A DNA stretch of 64,000 bases from Selenomonas sp963528755 (GCF_963528755.1 NZ_CAURXA010000001.1:186001-250000), one strand, 5' to 3'. Shown: positions 17,283-26,347, numbered from the stretch's first letter. Notes: generated by a model from the sequence alone, not told the origin. Numbers and translations are program-made.

Positions 17283-17927
17283 ATGCATATCCTGTTAATG
17301 GGTCCGCCGGGTGCCGGCAAAGGCACGCAGGCGGCCAATCTCGTGAAAGAGTTCGGCATTCCGCACATCTCGACGGGCGACATGTTTCGTGCCGCCGTGA
17401 AGGAGGGGACGGAGCTTGGGCTACAGGCGAAGGCCTGCATGGACGCCGGCAAGCTCGTGCCGGACGAGGTCACGATCGGCATCGTAAAGGAGCGGCTCGC
17501 GAAGCCCGACTGCAAGAAGGGCTTCATCCTCGATGGTTTTCCGCGTACGGTGGAGCAGGCGGATGCTCTTACGGGCATCCTCAAAGAGCTGGGGCTATCC
17601 CTCACCGCAGCCCTCAACATCACGGTGCCGGCAGCGGACCTCATCGAGCGTGCTGTCGGACGCCGCATCTGCAAATCCTGCGGCGCGACGTACCATGTGA
17701 AGTTCAACCCGCCCCAGAAGGCGGGGGTTTGTGACACATGCGCGGGCGACCTCTACCAGCGTGCAGATGACAGCGAGGAGACGATGAAGAATCGCCTCTC
17801 CGTTTACGAGGCGCAGACGAAGCCCTTGATCGCCTACTACGAAAAGGCAGGCGTCTACAAGGAGATCGACGGCAGGAAGGCCATTGACGAGGTCAAGGCC
17901 GCCATGATCGCCGCCTTGAAGGACTGA
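17283..17927 (+). CDS. adk: Adenylate kinase
   Basis: 214-residue long-form adenylate kinase, 2 ADP to ATP + AMP. P-loop GPPGAGKGTQ (7-16), AMP-binding STGDMFR and DGFPRTVEQAD, and a zinc-type LID with two Cys pairs (CKSCGATYHV and CDTCAGDL), typical of Gram-positive enzymes. ATG at 17283 follows AGGAGG. In most Firmicutes map follows; here it does not. Confidence 0.97.
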   Translation: MHILLMGPPGAGKGTQAANLVKEFGIPHISTGDMFRAAVKEGTELGLQAKACMDAGKLVPDEVTIGIVKERLAKPDCKKGFILDGFPRTVEQADALTGILKELGLSLTAALNITVPAADLIERAVGRRICKSCGATYHVKFNPPQKAGVCDTCAGDLYQRADDSEETMKNRLSVYEAQTKPLIAYYEKAGVYKEIDGRKAIDEVKAAMIAALKD

Positions 17928-17934
17928 GCTGCGT

Positions 17935-18099
17935 GTCCGAGAGCCACCGAACGATAAAGACGCGAGAGCGTCACGGCGGGCGCGGGTTTGGCGTCCGAGA
18001 AAATACGATGTTGGGCATGGGCAATTCCCGATGCGGAACGCTCCTTTCACGGAAGATGGACAGCTTTCGCCCAACCCAATTTCAGAGAGGGAGAAGCTC
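17935..18099 (+). other. Structured spacer between adk and infA in place of map
   Basis: 172 nt without a gene. It contains GACGC-gaga-GCGTC (17959-17972, a GNRA-capped stem) and a closed multi-branch: GTTGGGC (18010-18016) pairs with GCCCAAC (18069-18075), enclosing GGG/CCC, GCG/CGC and TCC/GGA mini-stems. Possibly an infA leader. It lacks a T-arm, so it is not a tRNA. Confidence 0.4.
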
Positions 18100-18318
18100 A
18101 TGTCAAAACAAGATGTAATCGAAGTTGAGGGCAAAGTGCTGGAAGCGTTGCCCAACGCGATGTTTCAAGTCGAGCTGGAAAACGGTCACGTCGTTCTGGC
18201 GCACGTCTCGGGGAAGATCCGTATGAATTTCATCCGCATCCTTCCCGGCGACAAGGTCACGATTGAGCTTACGCCTTACGACCTGACGCGCGGCCGCATC
18301 ACCTATCGTTTCAAGTAG
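18100..18318 (+). CDS. infA: Translation initiation factor IF-1
   Basis: 72-residue OB-fold protein that blocks the 30S A site during initiation. The reading SKQDVIEVEGKVLEALPNAM, VSGKIRMNFIRILPGDKV and DLTRGRITYRFK is canonical. ATG at 18100 after GGGAG; the longer upstream frame has no homology. Confidence 0.97.
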   Translation: MSKQDVIEVEGKVLEALPNAMFQVELENGHVVLAHVSGKIRMNFIRILPGDKVTIELTPYDLTRGRITYRFK

Positions 18319-18362
18319 ACGCGGCCGCTATTCGGCAGGCAGCGCAGAAGGAGGCAAAGTCA

Positions 18363-18476
18363 ATGAAAGTCAAGCCGTCCGTCAAACGGATTTGCGAAAA
18401 ATGCAAGATCATCAAGCGCAAAGGACGCGTCATGGTCATTTGCGAAAACCCGAAGCATAAGCAGAGACAAGGTTAA
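18363..18476 (+). CDS. rpmJ: 50S ribosomal protein L36, zinc type
   Basis: 37-residue L36 of the zinc-binding (C+) type. It begins MKVKPSVKRICEKCKIIKRK and ends VICENPKHKQRQG; the Cys-x2-Cys, third Cys and His form the zinc site. AGGAGG precedes the ATG. Usual position between infA and rpsM. Confidence 0.97.
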   Translation: MKVKPSVKRICEKCKIIKRKGRVMVICENPKHKQRQG

Positions 18477-18490
18477 GGAGGTGCTTTTCT

Positions 18491-18865
18491 ATGGCACGTA
18501 TCGCCGGTGTGGATTTACCGCGTGACAAGAGAATCGAGATTGCTTTGACATATATCTATGGGATCGGCCTGACAACCTCCCAGAAGCTTCTGAAGCTGGC
18601 AGGCGTCAACCCCGACACGCGCACGCGCGACTTGACGGAAGATGAGGTCGTGAAACTGCGCGACGTCATCGACAAGGAAGCGATCGTCGAGGGCGATCTT
18701 CGCCGTGAGCGTCAGATGGCGATCAAGCGTCTCGTCGATATCGGCTGCTACCGCGGCCGTCGTCACCGCTTGGGACTTCCCGTGCGCGGACAGAACACGA
18801 AGAACAACGCCCGCACGAGGAAAGGTCCCCGCAAGGCCATCGCAGGCAAGAAGAAGGACAAATAA
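18491..18865 (+). CDS. rpsM: 30S ribosomal protein S13
   Basis: 124-residue S13 of the 30S head contacting the P-site tRNA and L5. It has MARIAGVDLPRDKRIEIALT, a helix-two-turn-helix region, and the basic tail RGRRHRLGLPVRGQNTKNNA. AAGGAGG 8-9 nt upstream. Standard length. Confidence 0.97.
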   Translation: MARIAGVDLPRDKRIEIALTYIYGIGLTTSQKLLKLAGVNPDTRTRDLTEDEVVKLRDVIDKEAIVEGDLRRERQMAIKRLVDIGCYRGRRHRLGLPVRGQNTKNNARTRKGPRKAIAGKKKDK

Positions 18866-18881
18866 AAGGGAGGGTCATTGA

Positions 18882-19274
18882 GTGGCAGTAAAGAAAACGA
18901 CGCGGACGAAGAAAAAAGACCGCAAGAACATTGAATATGGCGTTGCGCATATCAGCTCCACCTTCAACAACACGATCGTCACGCTGACGGACAAGAGCGG
19001 CAATGCCCTCTCGTGGGCGAGCGCGGGCGGCCTCGGTTTCCGCGGCTCCAGAAAGAGCACGCCGTTCGCTGCACAGATGGCGGCGGAAGTAGCGGCGAAG
19101 GCCGCGATGGAGCACGGCTTGAAGCAGGTCGAGGTCTACGTCAAGGGCCCCGGCGCTGGCCGTGAAGCTGCAATCCGCTCCCTGCAGGCGACGGGCCTTG
19201 AAGTCAACATGATAAAGGACGTCACCCCGATTCCGCACAACGGCTGCCGTCCGCCGAAGCGCAGAAGAGTTTGA
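18882..19274 (+). CDS. rpsK: 30S ribosomal protein S11
   Basis: 130-residue S11 at the platform near the Shine-Dalgarno helix. It has AHISSTFNNTIVTLTDKSGN, GFRGSRKSTPFAAQMAAE and the invariant end HNGCRPPKRRRV. GTG start after GGGAGG. Confidence 0.97.
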   Translation: MAVKKTTRTKKKDRKNIEYGVAHISSTFNNTIVTLTDKSGNALSWASAGGLGFRGSRKSTPFAAQMAAEVAAKAAMEHGLKQVEVYVKGPGAGREAAIRSLQATGLEVNMIKDVTPIPHNGCRPPKRRRV

Positions 19275-19292
19275 TGGAGGTGCAGAAGAAAT

Positions 19293-19886
19293 ATGGCTAT
19301 TGATAGATCCGCAACCCTCAAGCGCTGCCGTTCGCTCGGCATCGAGCCGGGCATGGTCGGCATCAGCCGCCAGTCCAAGCGTCAGCCGCGCCGCCAGGCC
19401 CGCAAGGTCAGCGAGTATGGCATGCAGCTCAAGGAAAAGCAGAAGGCGAAGTTCATCTACGGTGTTCTTGAGAAGCAGTTCCGCAAGTACTATGAGAAGG
19501 CGAAGACGATGCCGGGCGTCACGGGTGAGAACCTCCTCGGTCTCCTGGAGCGCCGCATCGATAACGTTGTATACCGCCTCGGTCTCGCGCAGACGCGCCG
19601 TCAGGCTCGCCAGCTCGTGACGCACGGTCACATCCGCGTCAACGGCAAGCGCCTCGACATTCCGTCTGCGCTCGTTCGCGCTGAAGATGAGATCACGATC
19701 GATGAGAAGAGCCGCTCGAATGCGTTCTTCAAGACGCTCGCCGAGAACTACAAGCCTCTGAACCTTCCCGCATGGCTCACTGCCGACGGTGCGAAGCTCA
19801 GCGGTACGGTCACGCGCTATCCGAGCCGCGATGAGATCGACGTCCCCGTCAACGAGCAGGCGATCGTCGAGCTGTACTCCAGATAA
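19293..19886 (+). CDS. rpsD: 30S ribosomal protein S4
   Basis: 197-residue S4, 16S assembly initiator. The N-terminal region has a single Cys, so it is the zinc-free form. It carries RRQARKVSEYGMQLKEKQK, the S4 domain RRQARQLVTHGHIRVNGKR, and ends IDVPVNEQAIVELYSR. ATG after TGGAGG. Confidence 0.97.
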   Translation: MAIDRSATLKRCRSLGIEPGMVGISRQSKRQPRRQARKVSEYGMQLKEKQKAKFIYGVLEKQFRKYYEKAKTMPGVTGENLLGLLERRIDNVVYRLGLAQTRRQARQLVTHGHIRVNGKRLDIPSALVRAEDEITIDEKSRSNAFFKTLAENYKPLNLPAWLTADGAKLSGTVTRYPSRDEIDVPVNEQAIVELYSR

Positions 19887-19948
19887 TCTCTTGCCGGTAT
19901 TTTCAATATGATTGACTGCATGAGAACAATGGAGGAGGGTTATCCCAG

Positions 19949-20908
19949 ATGATCGAGATCGAAAAGCCAAAGATCGAGATAGTGGAAATCAGCGAAGATA
20001 ATCGTTATGGGAAGTTCGTCTGCGAGCCTTTGGAGCGTGGCTACGGCACGACCCTCGGCAACAGCTTGCGGCGCATCCTCTTGTCATCCCTGCCGGGCGC
20101 TGCGATCACCTCGATCCGCATCGACGGCGTACTGCACGAGTTTTCCACCATTCCGGGCGTCCGCGATGATGTGACGAACATCGTGCTGAACCTCAAGTCG
20201 CTCTGCTTCAAGATGTACAGCGAAGAGCCGCGCGTTCTTCGCCTCGATGTCAAGGGTGAGAAGGAAGTCACGGCGGCGGACATCATCACCGATCCCGACG
20301 TTGAGATCTTGAACCCCGATCTTCACATCGCGACGCTTAACGAGGACGGAGAGCTGCACATGGAAATGACCGTTGAACGCGGCAAAGGCTATGTGGCGGC
20401 GGAGAAGAATAAGAAGCCCGATCATGTCATCGGCGTCATTCCGATCGACTCCATCTTTTCTCCGATTCAGCGCGTCAACTACACAGTGCAGGATACGCGC
20501 GTGGGCAACGTCACTGACTATGACAAGCTCATCCTCGAAGTGTGGACGGATGGCTCCATCCGCCCTGAAGAGGGCGTGAGCCGTGCGGCGAGCATCCTCA
20601 TCTCGCACTTCAAGCTCTTCCAAAACATGGCGGGTATTCCCGAGATTGAGGAAGAGGAGGAGATTGTTCCTCCCGAGCCTGAGGAGCCGGACGCTTCCAA
20701 GGTTCTTGAGACGACGATTGACGATCTTGACCTCTCCGTTCGCTCTTTCAACTGCTTGAAGCGCGCGAACATTAATACGGTCGCAGATCTTGTCTCGAAG
20801 ACGGAAGAAGACATGATGAAGGTCAGGAACCTCGGCAGAAAATCCTTGGAAGAAGTCAAGAAGAAGCTCGAGGAATACGACTTGACATTGAAGAAAGAAG
20901 AAGAATAA
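19949..20908 (+). CDS. rpoA: RNA polymerase subunit alpha
   Basis: 319-residue alpha subunit. The N-terminal dimerisation domain has GYGTTLGNSLRRILLSSLPG and the C-terminal domain has LDLSVRSFNCLKRANINTV followed by KVRNLGRKSLEEVKKKL, which contacts UP elements and activators. An acidic linker (about residues 231-250, rich in Glu and Pro) joins them. ATG at 19949 follows GGAGGAGG. 62-nt gap after rpsD. Confidence 0.98.
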   Translation: MIEIEKPKIEIVEISEDNRYGKFVCEPLERGYGTTLGNSLRRILLSSLPGAAITSIRIDGVLHEFSTIPGVRDDVTNIVLNLKSLCFKMYSEEPRVLRLDVKGEKEVTAADIITDPDVEILNPDLHIATLNEDGELHMEMTVERGKGYVAAEKNKKPDHVIGVIPIDSIFSPIQRVNYTVQDTRVGNVTDYDKLILEVWTDGSIRPEEGVSRAASILISHFKLFQNMAGIPEIEEEEEIVPPEPEEPDASKVLETTIDDLDLSVRSFNCLKRANINTVADLVSKTEEDMMKVRNLGRKSLEEVKKKLEEYDLTLKKEEE

Positions 20909-20922
20909 GAGAGGGATAAACC

Positions 20923-21261
20923 ATGAGCTATAGAAAATTAGGGCGTAATTCGAGTGCCCGTAAGGCACTCTTCCGCAGCATCCTGGCCTCCTTCTTCAAG
21001 CATGAACGCATCGAGACGACGGAAGCGAAGGCAAAGGAAGTCCGCAGCCTCGCGGAAAAGCTCATCACGCTGGCAAAGCGTGGCGATCTTGCCGCCCGCC
21101 GTCAGGCGATTGCCGATATTGGCGATGAAGAAGCAGTTCGGAAGCTTTTCAGCGATATTGCAAGCAAGTACACGGAGCGTCAGGGCGGCTACACGCGCAT
21201 CCTGAAGCTCGGTCCCCGCCGCGGCGATGCCGCGCCGATGGCGCTTTTGGAGCTTGTCTGA
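20923..21261 (+). CDS. rplQ: 50S ribosomal protein L17
   Basis: 112-residue L17, last gene of the ribosomal supercluster. It has YRKLGRNSSARKALFRSILA, the ETTEAKAKEVRSLAEKLIT segment and the end RILKLGPRRGDAAPMALLEL. GAGAGGGA lies upstream. Followed by a strong terminator. The ECF transporter genes and truA that usually follow in Firmicutes are absent. Confidence 0.97.
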   Translation: MSYRKLGRNSSARKALFRSILASFFKHERIETTEAKAKEVRSLAEKLITLAKRGDLAARRQAIADIGDEEAVRKLFSDIASKYTERQGGYTRILKLGPRRGDAAPMALLELV

Positions 21262-21280
21262 AGATACGCTGAAAGTAAGA

Positions 21281-21337
21281 AAGCAAGGAACAGGGGCCCT
21301 GCCCGTAAGGTGGGGGCTCCGCATCCTTGCTTTTTTG
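21281..21337 (+). terminator. Terminator of the ribosomal supercluster
   Basis: AAGCAAGGA (21281-21289) pairs with TCCTTGCTT (21324-21332), enclosing a second hairpin built on GGGGCCC/GGGGGCTCC bases, and is followed by TTTTT. Confidence 0.9.
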
Positions 21338-21420
21338 TTATGACAGGAAAGAGGCGGCTCAATCTTTTCAGGAGATTTTCTATGAAATGTTTTGTGTAGG
21401 AAAGATGAGAGGCTTTGCGA

Positions 21421-22380
21421 GTGGTACAAAAAATGATGAAAAATTATGTGATCGGACGATTCCTGCAGATGGTGCCGATGCTTTTGTGCATTACGTTTTT
21501 GGCGTTCGCCGCGATGCGGTTGGCGGGTGACGACGCTGTTGACTTGATGTATGAGAAGTCGGGCGGCGTGACGGAGGAGGTCAAGGCGGCGAAGCGTGCG
21601 GAGCTGGGCCTTGATCAGCCGTTCCTCGTGCAGTACGGAGCATGGCTCAAGGGAGCTGTCACGGGGGATATGGGAAAATCGTATATTTCGGGCAAGCCGG
21701 TATGGGAGACGTTCATGGAAAAGCTGCCGACGACGCTCTACCTGATGCTTGCTTCCGTTCTCATGACGCTCGCTTTCGCCGTGCCTCTCGGCATCTTGGC
21801 GGCGGTGCAGCAGAATCGTTGGGTAGATGTTCTCATTCGCATCGGCACCTTTGTCGGCAACTCCCTGCCGAATTTTTTCGTGGGGCTTTTGCTCATCTAT
21901 GTCTTTGCCGTGCGACTTGAGTGGCTGCCGATCTTGGCGAAGACGGGCGACGGACGCGCCGTCCTTCTGCCTGCGCTGACCTTGGCAATTGCCATGGGTG
22001 CGAAGTACACGCGCCAGATTCGTGCCGTGGTCTTGGAGGAGTTGGCAAAGCCTTACGTCGTGGGGGCGCGTGCACGCGGTGTGAAGGAACGCACGATCCT
22101 TGTGAAAAGCGTGCTGCGTAGCTCTCTCGTGCTCATCGTCACGCTGCTCGCACTGTCGATGGGCTCTCTTCTCGGCGGCACGGCGATCGTCGAGACGATT
22201 TTCCTTTGGGACGGTGTGGGAAAAATGGCGGTCGAGGCGGTCTTGGCGCGCGATTATCCGCTGGTGCAGGCGTATGTGGCATGGATGGCGGTGATCTATG
22301 TCGTGCTGAATCTTGCGGCGGATATTTTTTACCGTCTGCTCGATCCGCGCGTCGGCTATGAAAAGGCAGGGGCATTATGA
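21421..22380 (+). CDS. Nickel/peptide-type ABC transporter permease, NikB-like
   Basis: 319-residue inner-membrane permease of the DppB/OppB/NikB family with six predicted helices. It has the family's ELGLDQPFLVQYGAWLKG, GTFVGNSLPNFFVGLLL and the EAA loop VLEELAKPYVVGARARGVKE, then ETIFLWDGVGKMAVEAV. GTG at 21421 is chosen because GAGAGG is 8 nt upstream. First gene of a six-gene operon; the stop overlaps the next start (ATGA). Substrate could be nickel, a metal-opine complex or peptides. Confidence 0.85.
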   Translation: MVQKMMKNYVIGRFLQMVPMLLCITFLAFAAMRLAGDDAVDLMYEKSGGVTEEVKAAKRAELGLDQPFLVQYGAWLKGAVTGDMGKSYISGKPVWETFMEKLPTTLYLMLASVLMTLAFAVPLGILAAVQQNRWVDVLIRIGTFVGNSLPNFFVGLLLIYVFAVRLEWLPILAKTGDGRAVLLPALTLAIAMGAKYTRQIRAVVLEELAKPYVVGARARGVKERTILVKSVLRSSLVLIVTLLALSMGSLLGGTAIVETIFLWDGVGKMAVEAVLARDYPLVQAYVAWMAVIYVVLNLAADIFYRLLDPRVGYEKAGAL

Positions 22381-23195
22381 CGGTGCGCAGGTATCGCCCG
22401 CTGCTGCCGTATGCAGCGGCCGTGGGCGTCGTGCTCATCATCGCCTTCTATGCGCCGCTCTTGACGCCGTACGATCCCTATGCACAGGATTTGGAGCGCG
22501 CGCTTCTCGCACCGAGCGTCGAGCATCTTCTGGGGACGGACCGCTACGGGCGTGATCTCTTGTCGCGCGTCCTCGTGGGCGCACAGACGACGCTCGGTTC
22601 GGCGCTGGCGTTGCTGCTCTTCGTGAGCTGCACGGGCAGTTTGATCGGAGCGGTCTCGGGCTATCGCGGCGGGCGGCTCGACGCCTTTTTCATGCGGCTC
22701 GCCGATATGCTGCTCGCGTTTCCGCAGCTCGTCTTTGCGATCGCAATCGCGGGTGCTTTCGGCGGCGGGCTTTTTTATGCGGCGGCGGCTCTCGCGTTCC
22801 TTGGTTGGGCGAAGTATGCACGCATCGCACGCGGCTTGACGCTCTCTTTGTGCGCACTGCCGTACATGGAAGCGGCGCGCATGGCGGGCGGCAGTTCATT
22901 CGCCGTTCTTCGCCATCACGTTCTGCCGAATATCGCGGGACCGATTCTCGTCACGGCGGCGCTCGATCTCGGCACGCTCACGATGGAGCTGGCCGGGCTC
23001 TCGTTTCTCGGACTCGGCGCGATGCCGCCGACGGCGGAGTGGGGTTCGATGATGAGTAGCGGGCGCAGCATGCTGCAGACGACGCCGTGGGTCATCCTAG
23101 CGCCGGGAGCGGCGCTCACTCTCACGGTGGCGGCGTTCAACCTGTTCGGCGACAAGCTGCGCGATGTGTTGGCGCCGAAGCAAGTAAGCAAGTAG
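22377..23195 (+). CDS. Nickel/peptide-type ABC transporter permease, NikC-like
   Basis: 272-residue second permease (DppC/OppC/NikC family). The hallmark LLGTDRYGRDLLSRVLVGAQ is at residues about 51-70, the EAA loop is YMEAARMAGGSSFAVLRHHV, and AGLSFLGLGAMPPTAEWGSM follows. Overlaps the previous gene by four bases, so the two permeases are made together. About six predicted membrane segments. Confidence 0.85.
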   Translation: MTVRRYRPLLPYAAAVGVVLIIAFYAPLLTPYDPYAQDLERALLAPSVEHLLGTDRYGRDLLSRVLVGAQTTLGSALALLLFVSCTGSLIGAVSGYRGGRLDAFFMRLADMLLAFPQLVFAIAIAGAFGGGLFYAAAALAFLGWAKYARIARGLTLSLCALPYMEAARMAGGSSFAVLRHHVLPNIAGPILVTAALDLGTLTMELAGLSFLGLGAMPPTAEWGSMMSSGRSMLQTTPWVILAPGAALTLTVAAFNLFGDKLRDVLAPKQVSK

Positions 23196-23218
23196 GAAAA
23201 AGAGGAGGCTACAGGAAA

Positions 23219-24775
23219 ATGAAGATGAACAAGAAGAGATTGGCGACAGCTTTGGCAGGGCTTTTTGCGGCGGCGGTTTTCGCGGGCTGCGGTGCGGACA
23301 AGAACGAGGCGGAAGGGGAGAAAGTCTTTACCTACGGCACGATGTCGTACGGCGCGGCGATGGAGAATGCGGGCACGAACCCGCATGTTTCCTATAACGG
23401 TTGGAGCACCCTGCGCTACGGCATCGGCGAGACCTTGTTCCGATTCAATGAGAAGATGGAGCCTGTGCCTTGGCTTGCCGAGAGCTTTGAGCAGGTCGAT
23501 GAATATACGATGAAGATCAAGCTGCGCGACGATGTCGTGTTTTCCAACGGCAAGAAGATGACGGGCGAAGCGGTCAAGGCGTGCTTGGAAGACCTCGTGG
23601 CAAAGCATGACCGCGCGCCGAAGAATCTGAAGCTCAAGTCCATCACGGCGGACGGGCAGACCGTCACCCTCGTATCGAGCGAGAAGATGCCGACGCTCAT
23701 CAACGCATTGGCAGATCCCTATGCCTGCATCATCGACATGGAAGCGGGAGAAAAGGATCGCATCGTCGTCGGCACAGGCCCGTATGTGGCGCAGAAGGTC
23801 ACGGATACCGAAATGGAACTTTCGAAAAACGAGAAGTATTGGGGCGCTGTCAAGCCGAAGCTCGACAAGATCATCGTCAAGAGCATTGCCGACGGCGATA
23901 CGCTGACGATGGCGATGCAGAGCGGCGAGCTTGATGCTGCGCAGGGATTGCCCTATGCGAGTTTGGAGCTTTTCCAAAAGGACAGCGCGAAGTACAAGAT
24001 CAGTCAGGCCGATACGTCGCGCGTCTATCAGGCGGCGTTCAACTACAAGACGCCCGAGTTGCAGGACGTGCGCGTGCGTCGGGCGATTTCCATGGCGCTC
24101 GATAAGGAGAACTTCTGCAAGGTGCTGCTGAAGGGCAACGGTACGCCTGCGGTCGGCCCGTTCCCCAAGAGCATGCCGTTCGGCGGTGATGCCGTGCGGG
24201 CGGCCGCCTACGACTTGGAGGGGGCGAAGGCGCTCTTGAAGGAGGCTGGCTACGAGGATACGGACGGAGACGGCTATGTGGATAAGGGCGGCAAGAACTT
24301 GGAGCTTCGCTACCTGACGTATCCGTCGCGTCAAGAGCTGCCGATTCTCGCCGAATCGCTGCAGGCGAATCTCAAGAAGATCGGCATCAAGCTGAATGTC
24401 AACTCGACGGATAGCTACAAGTCGTTCTTGAAGAGCGGCGACTATGATATATTCGCCAAAGCGCTCGTAGCGGCGCCGACAGGTGATCCCGAGTATTATT
24501 TCCTGGGCAATCTCCTCAAGGATTCTGTCGATAACAGCGGCTTTTACTACAGTCCGCAGGTGGAAGAGCTCGCCGCTAAGCTGCACAACACCTACGGCGC
24601 CGAAGCGCGCGCTACGCTTGCCGTCGCCATGGAGCAGCAGGTCTTGGATGACTGCGCCGTTCTCTACGCATCGCACCTGCGTATGAGTCTCGTGATGAAA
24701 CCGGGCATCGAAGGCCTCAAGGCGCATCCATCCGATTACTATGAAGTAAGCGCGGAGCTGGAGAAGAAGTCGTGA
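23219..24775 (+). CDS. Solute-binding lipoprotein of the nickel/peptide ABC transporter
   Basis: 518-residue SBP_bac_5 protein. Signal peptide with lipobox FAGC (Cys24), so it is anchored outside the membrane. The mature part resembles NikA: PWLAESFEQVDEYTMKIKLR, VVFSNGKKMTGEAVKACLED, GTGPY and VRRAISMALDKENF. A Ca-binding-like DTDGDGYVDKGG insertion is usual for the family. ATG at 23219 follows GAGGAGG. It overlaps the next gene by four bases. The ligand is unproven: nickel, metallophore or peptide. Confidence 0.85.
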   Translation: MKMNKKRLATALAGLFAAAVFAGCGADKNEAEGEKVFTYGTMSYGAAMENAGTNPHVSYNGWSTLRYGIGETLFRFNEKMEPVPWLAESFEQVDEYTMKIKLRDDVVFSNGKKMTGEAVKACLEDLVAKHDRAPKNLKLKSITADGQTVTLVSSEKMPTLINALADPYACIIDMEAGEKDRIVVGTGPYVAQKVTDTEMELSKNEKYWGAVKPKLDKIIVKSIADGDTLTMAMQSGELDAAQGLPYASLELFQKDSAKYKISQADTSRVYQAAFNYKTPELQDVRVRRAISMALDKENFCKVLLKGNGTPAVGPFPKSMPFGGDAVRAAAYDLEGAKALLKEAGYEDTDGDGYVDKGGKNLELRYLTYPSRQELPILAESLQANLKKIGIKLNVNSTDSYKSFLKSGDYDIFAKALVAAPTGDPEYYFLGNLLKDSVDNSGFYYSPQVEELAAKLHNTYGAEARATLAVAMEQQVLDDCAVLYASHLRMSLVMKPGIEGLKAHPSDYYEVSAELEKKS

Positions 24776-25539
24776 GTGATACGCCGCTTCTCGCCGTACG
24801 CAATCTCACGGTTTCGTACGGCGAAAAGCAGGCGGTGCGCGGCGTGAATTTCTGTCTGCATCGCGGGGAGATCCTCGTCCTTGCGGGGGAGTCGGGCAGC
24901 GGCAAGAGCACGCTTCTGCGGGCGGTCATGGGCATCTTGGACGCGAGCGTCTGCACGGGAGAAATCCTTTGGGAAGGGACGGATGTTCTGCAGCTCTCCA
25001 AAGATGCACGGCGAAAACTCGCAGGCGAGGAAATCGCGATGGTTTTTCAAAATGCAGGCGCGTCCTTCTGCCCCGTACGCACGATTGGCAGCCAGCTCTA
25101 TGAGAGCGTATGCGCCCATAGGGCGTGGAGCTATGCCGAGTTTCGCGAACAAGCCGAGGCGTTGATGGTGCAGATGCAGCTTCCGCGTGCAGTACTCGAT
25201 GAGTACCCGTTCCGCCTGTCGGGCGGCATGGCGCAGCGCGCAGGCATCGCAGCCGCGATGCTCCTGCAGCCGAAGCTCATCTTGGCGGACGAGCCGACTT
25301 CGGCGCTCGACGCGCTGACGCAGGTGCGCGTCGCGAAGGAGCTCATGGCGCTTCGCCGACGCACGGGCGTCGCGATGCTTCTGGTCACGCACCACATGGG
25401 GCTGGCGTATCACATGGCGGATCGCATTCTCGTCCTGCGGCGCGGCGAGACGGTGGAGCAAGGTACGCGCGAGGAAATTTTCCGCCATCCGAAGGAAGCC
25501 TATACGAAGGAGTTGATCGCCGCCGTGCCGAGATTGTAG
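24772..25539 (+). CDS. ABC transporter ATPase, NikD/DppD-like
   Basis: 255-residue ATPase. Walker A GESGSGKST (39-47), Q-loop MVFQNAG, signature LSGGMAQR, Walker B LILADEPTSALD and the switch His in LLVTHHMG are intact. The C-terminal tail is short and lacks the Cys-rich oligopeptide-type extension, as in NikD. GTG start overlaps the lipoprotein stop by four bases. Confidence 0.85.
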   Translation: MSDTPLLAVRNLTVSYGEKQAVRGVNFCLHRGEILVLAGESGSGKSTLLRAVMGILDASVCTGEILWEGTDVLQLSKDARRKLAGEEIAMVFQNAGASFCPVRTIGSQLYESVCAHRAWSYAEFREQAEALMVQMQLPRAVLDEYPFRLSGGMAQRAGIAAAMLLQPKLILADEPTSALDALTQVRVAKELMALRRRTGVAMLLVTHHMGLAYHMADRILVLRRGETVEQGTREEIFRHPKEAYTKELIAAVPRL

Positions 25540-25551
25540 GTGGAATGAAGC

Positions 25552-26346
25552 GTGGAAATGATTTTGAGAGCCGAAGGGCTGGTAAAGTCCTTCGGCAAAG
25601 GGGCAGAGCGGCGGCGCGTGCTGGACGGCGTGGACTTTGCCGTTGCGGCGGGCGAGTGTCTGGGCATCGTCGGGCAGAGTGGCTGCGGCAAGAGCACCGC
25701 CATGCGCATCGCCGCACGCCTTTTGGATGCGGACGAAGGGCGCATCTCCTTTTGCGGCAAGGACATCACACATACGCGCGGGCGCGAGCTTCGTGAAGTG
25801 TACGGCGCGATGCAGATGATCTTTCAAATGCCCGAGGATTCCTTTGACCCCAGAAAGACGCTCGGTTGGAGCATCGCCGAGCCGCTTATGCGGCACGGTT
25901 GGAAAAAGGAGCGGCGCGAGGAGCGCGTGGCGGCGCTCTTGCAAGAGGTGGGGCTTTCTGCGAGCTTTGCCGCGCGCTATCCGCACGAGGCAAGCGGCGG
26001 CGAGTGCCAGCGCGCCGCTATCGCGCGCGCCTTGACGCTCTCGCCGAAACTTCTGATCTGCGATGAGGTGACGAGTGCGCTTGATGTCACGGTGCAGGCG
26101 CAGGTCGTGCGCCTCCTGCGCCGCATCTTGCAGGAGCAGCGGGCGGCGTGTCTCTTCGTCACGCACGACCTCGCGCTTTTGCCTGCAATCGCTGACCGCG
26201 TCATCGTCATGCACGGCGGCAAGGTTGTGGAGGAAGGAACGGTGCAGGAGGTCGTGCGGCAGGCGAAGTCGCCTCATACGCAGGCGCTTTTGGCGGCAGA
26301 TTTTTTCCGTTTGCCGCGAGAGGAAGATGGAGGGGAGACAACATAG
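25552..26346 (+). CDS. ABC transporter ATPase, NikE/DppF-like
   Basis: 264-residue partner ATPase. Walker A GQSGCGKST (41-49), MIFQMPEDSFDPRKTLGWSI (typical of the F/E subunit), signature ASGGECQRAAIARAL and Walker B LLICDEVTSALD, with VTHDLALL. GTG at 25552, with an ATG two codons later also possible. It ends one base before the methyltransferase gene. Confidence 0.85.
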   Translation: MEMILRAEGLVKSFGKGAERRRVLDGVDFAVAAGECLGIVGQSGCGKSTAMRIAARLLDADEGRISFCGKDITHTRGRELREVYGAMQMIFQMPEDSFDPRKTLGWSIAEPLMRHGWKKERREERVAALLQEVGLSASFAARYPHEASGGECQRAAIARALTLSPKLLICDEVTSALDVTVQAQVVRLLRRILQEQRAACLFVTHDLALLPAIADRVIVMHGGKVVEEGTVQEVVRQAKSPHTQALLAADFFRLPREEDGGETT

Positions 26347-26347
26347 G

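Noticed and set aside
18010..18078. tRNA-like closed multibranch with CCCA at the end
   Set aside because: No T-arm or conserved TTCRA loop, mini-stems of three pairs only; treated as a possible leader instead.
22916..24727. 603-codon minus-strand frame opposite the lipoprotein gene
   Set aside because: The plus strand has a complete SBP_bac_5 lipoprotein; the minus frame resembles nothing and is Arg/His-rich.
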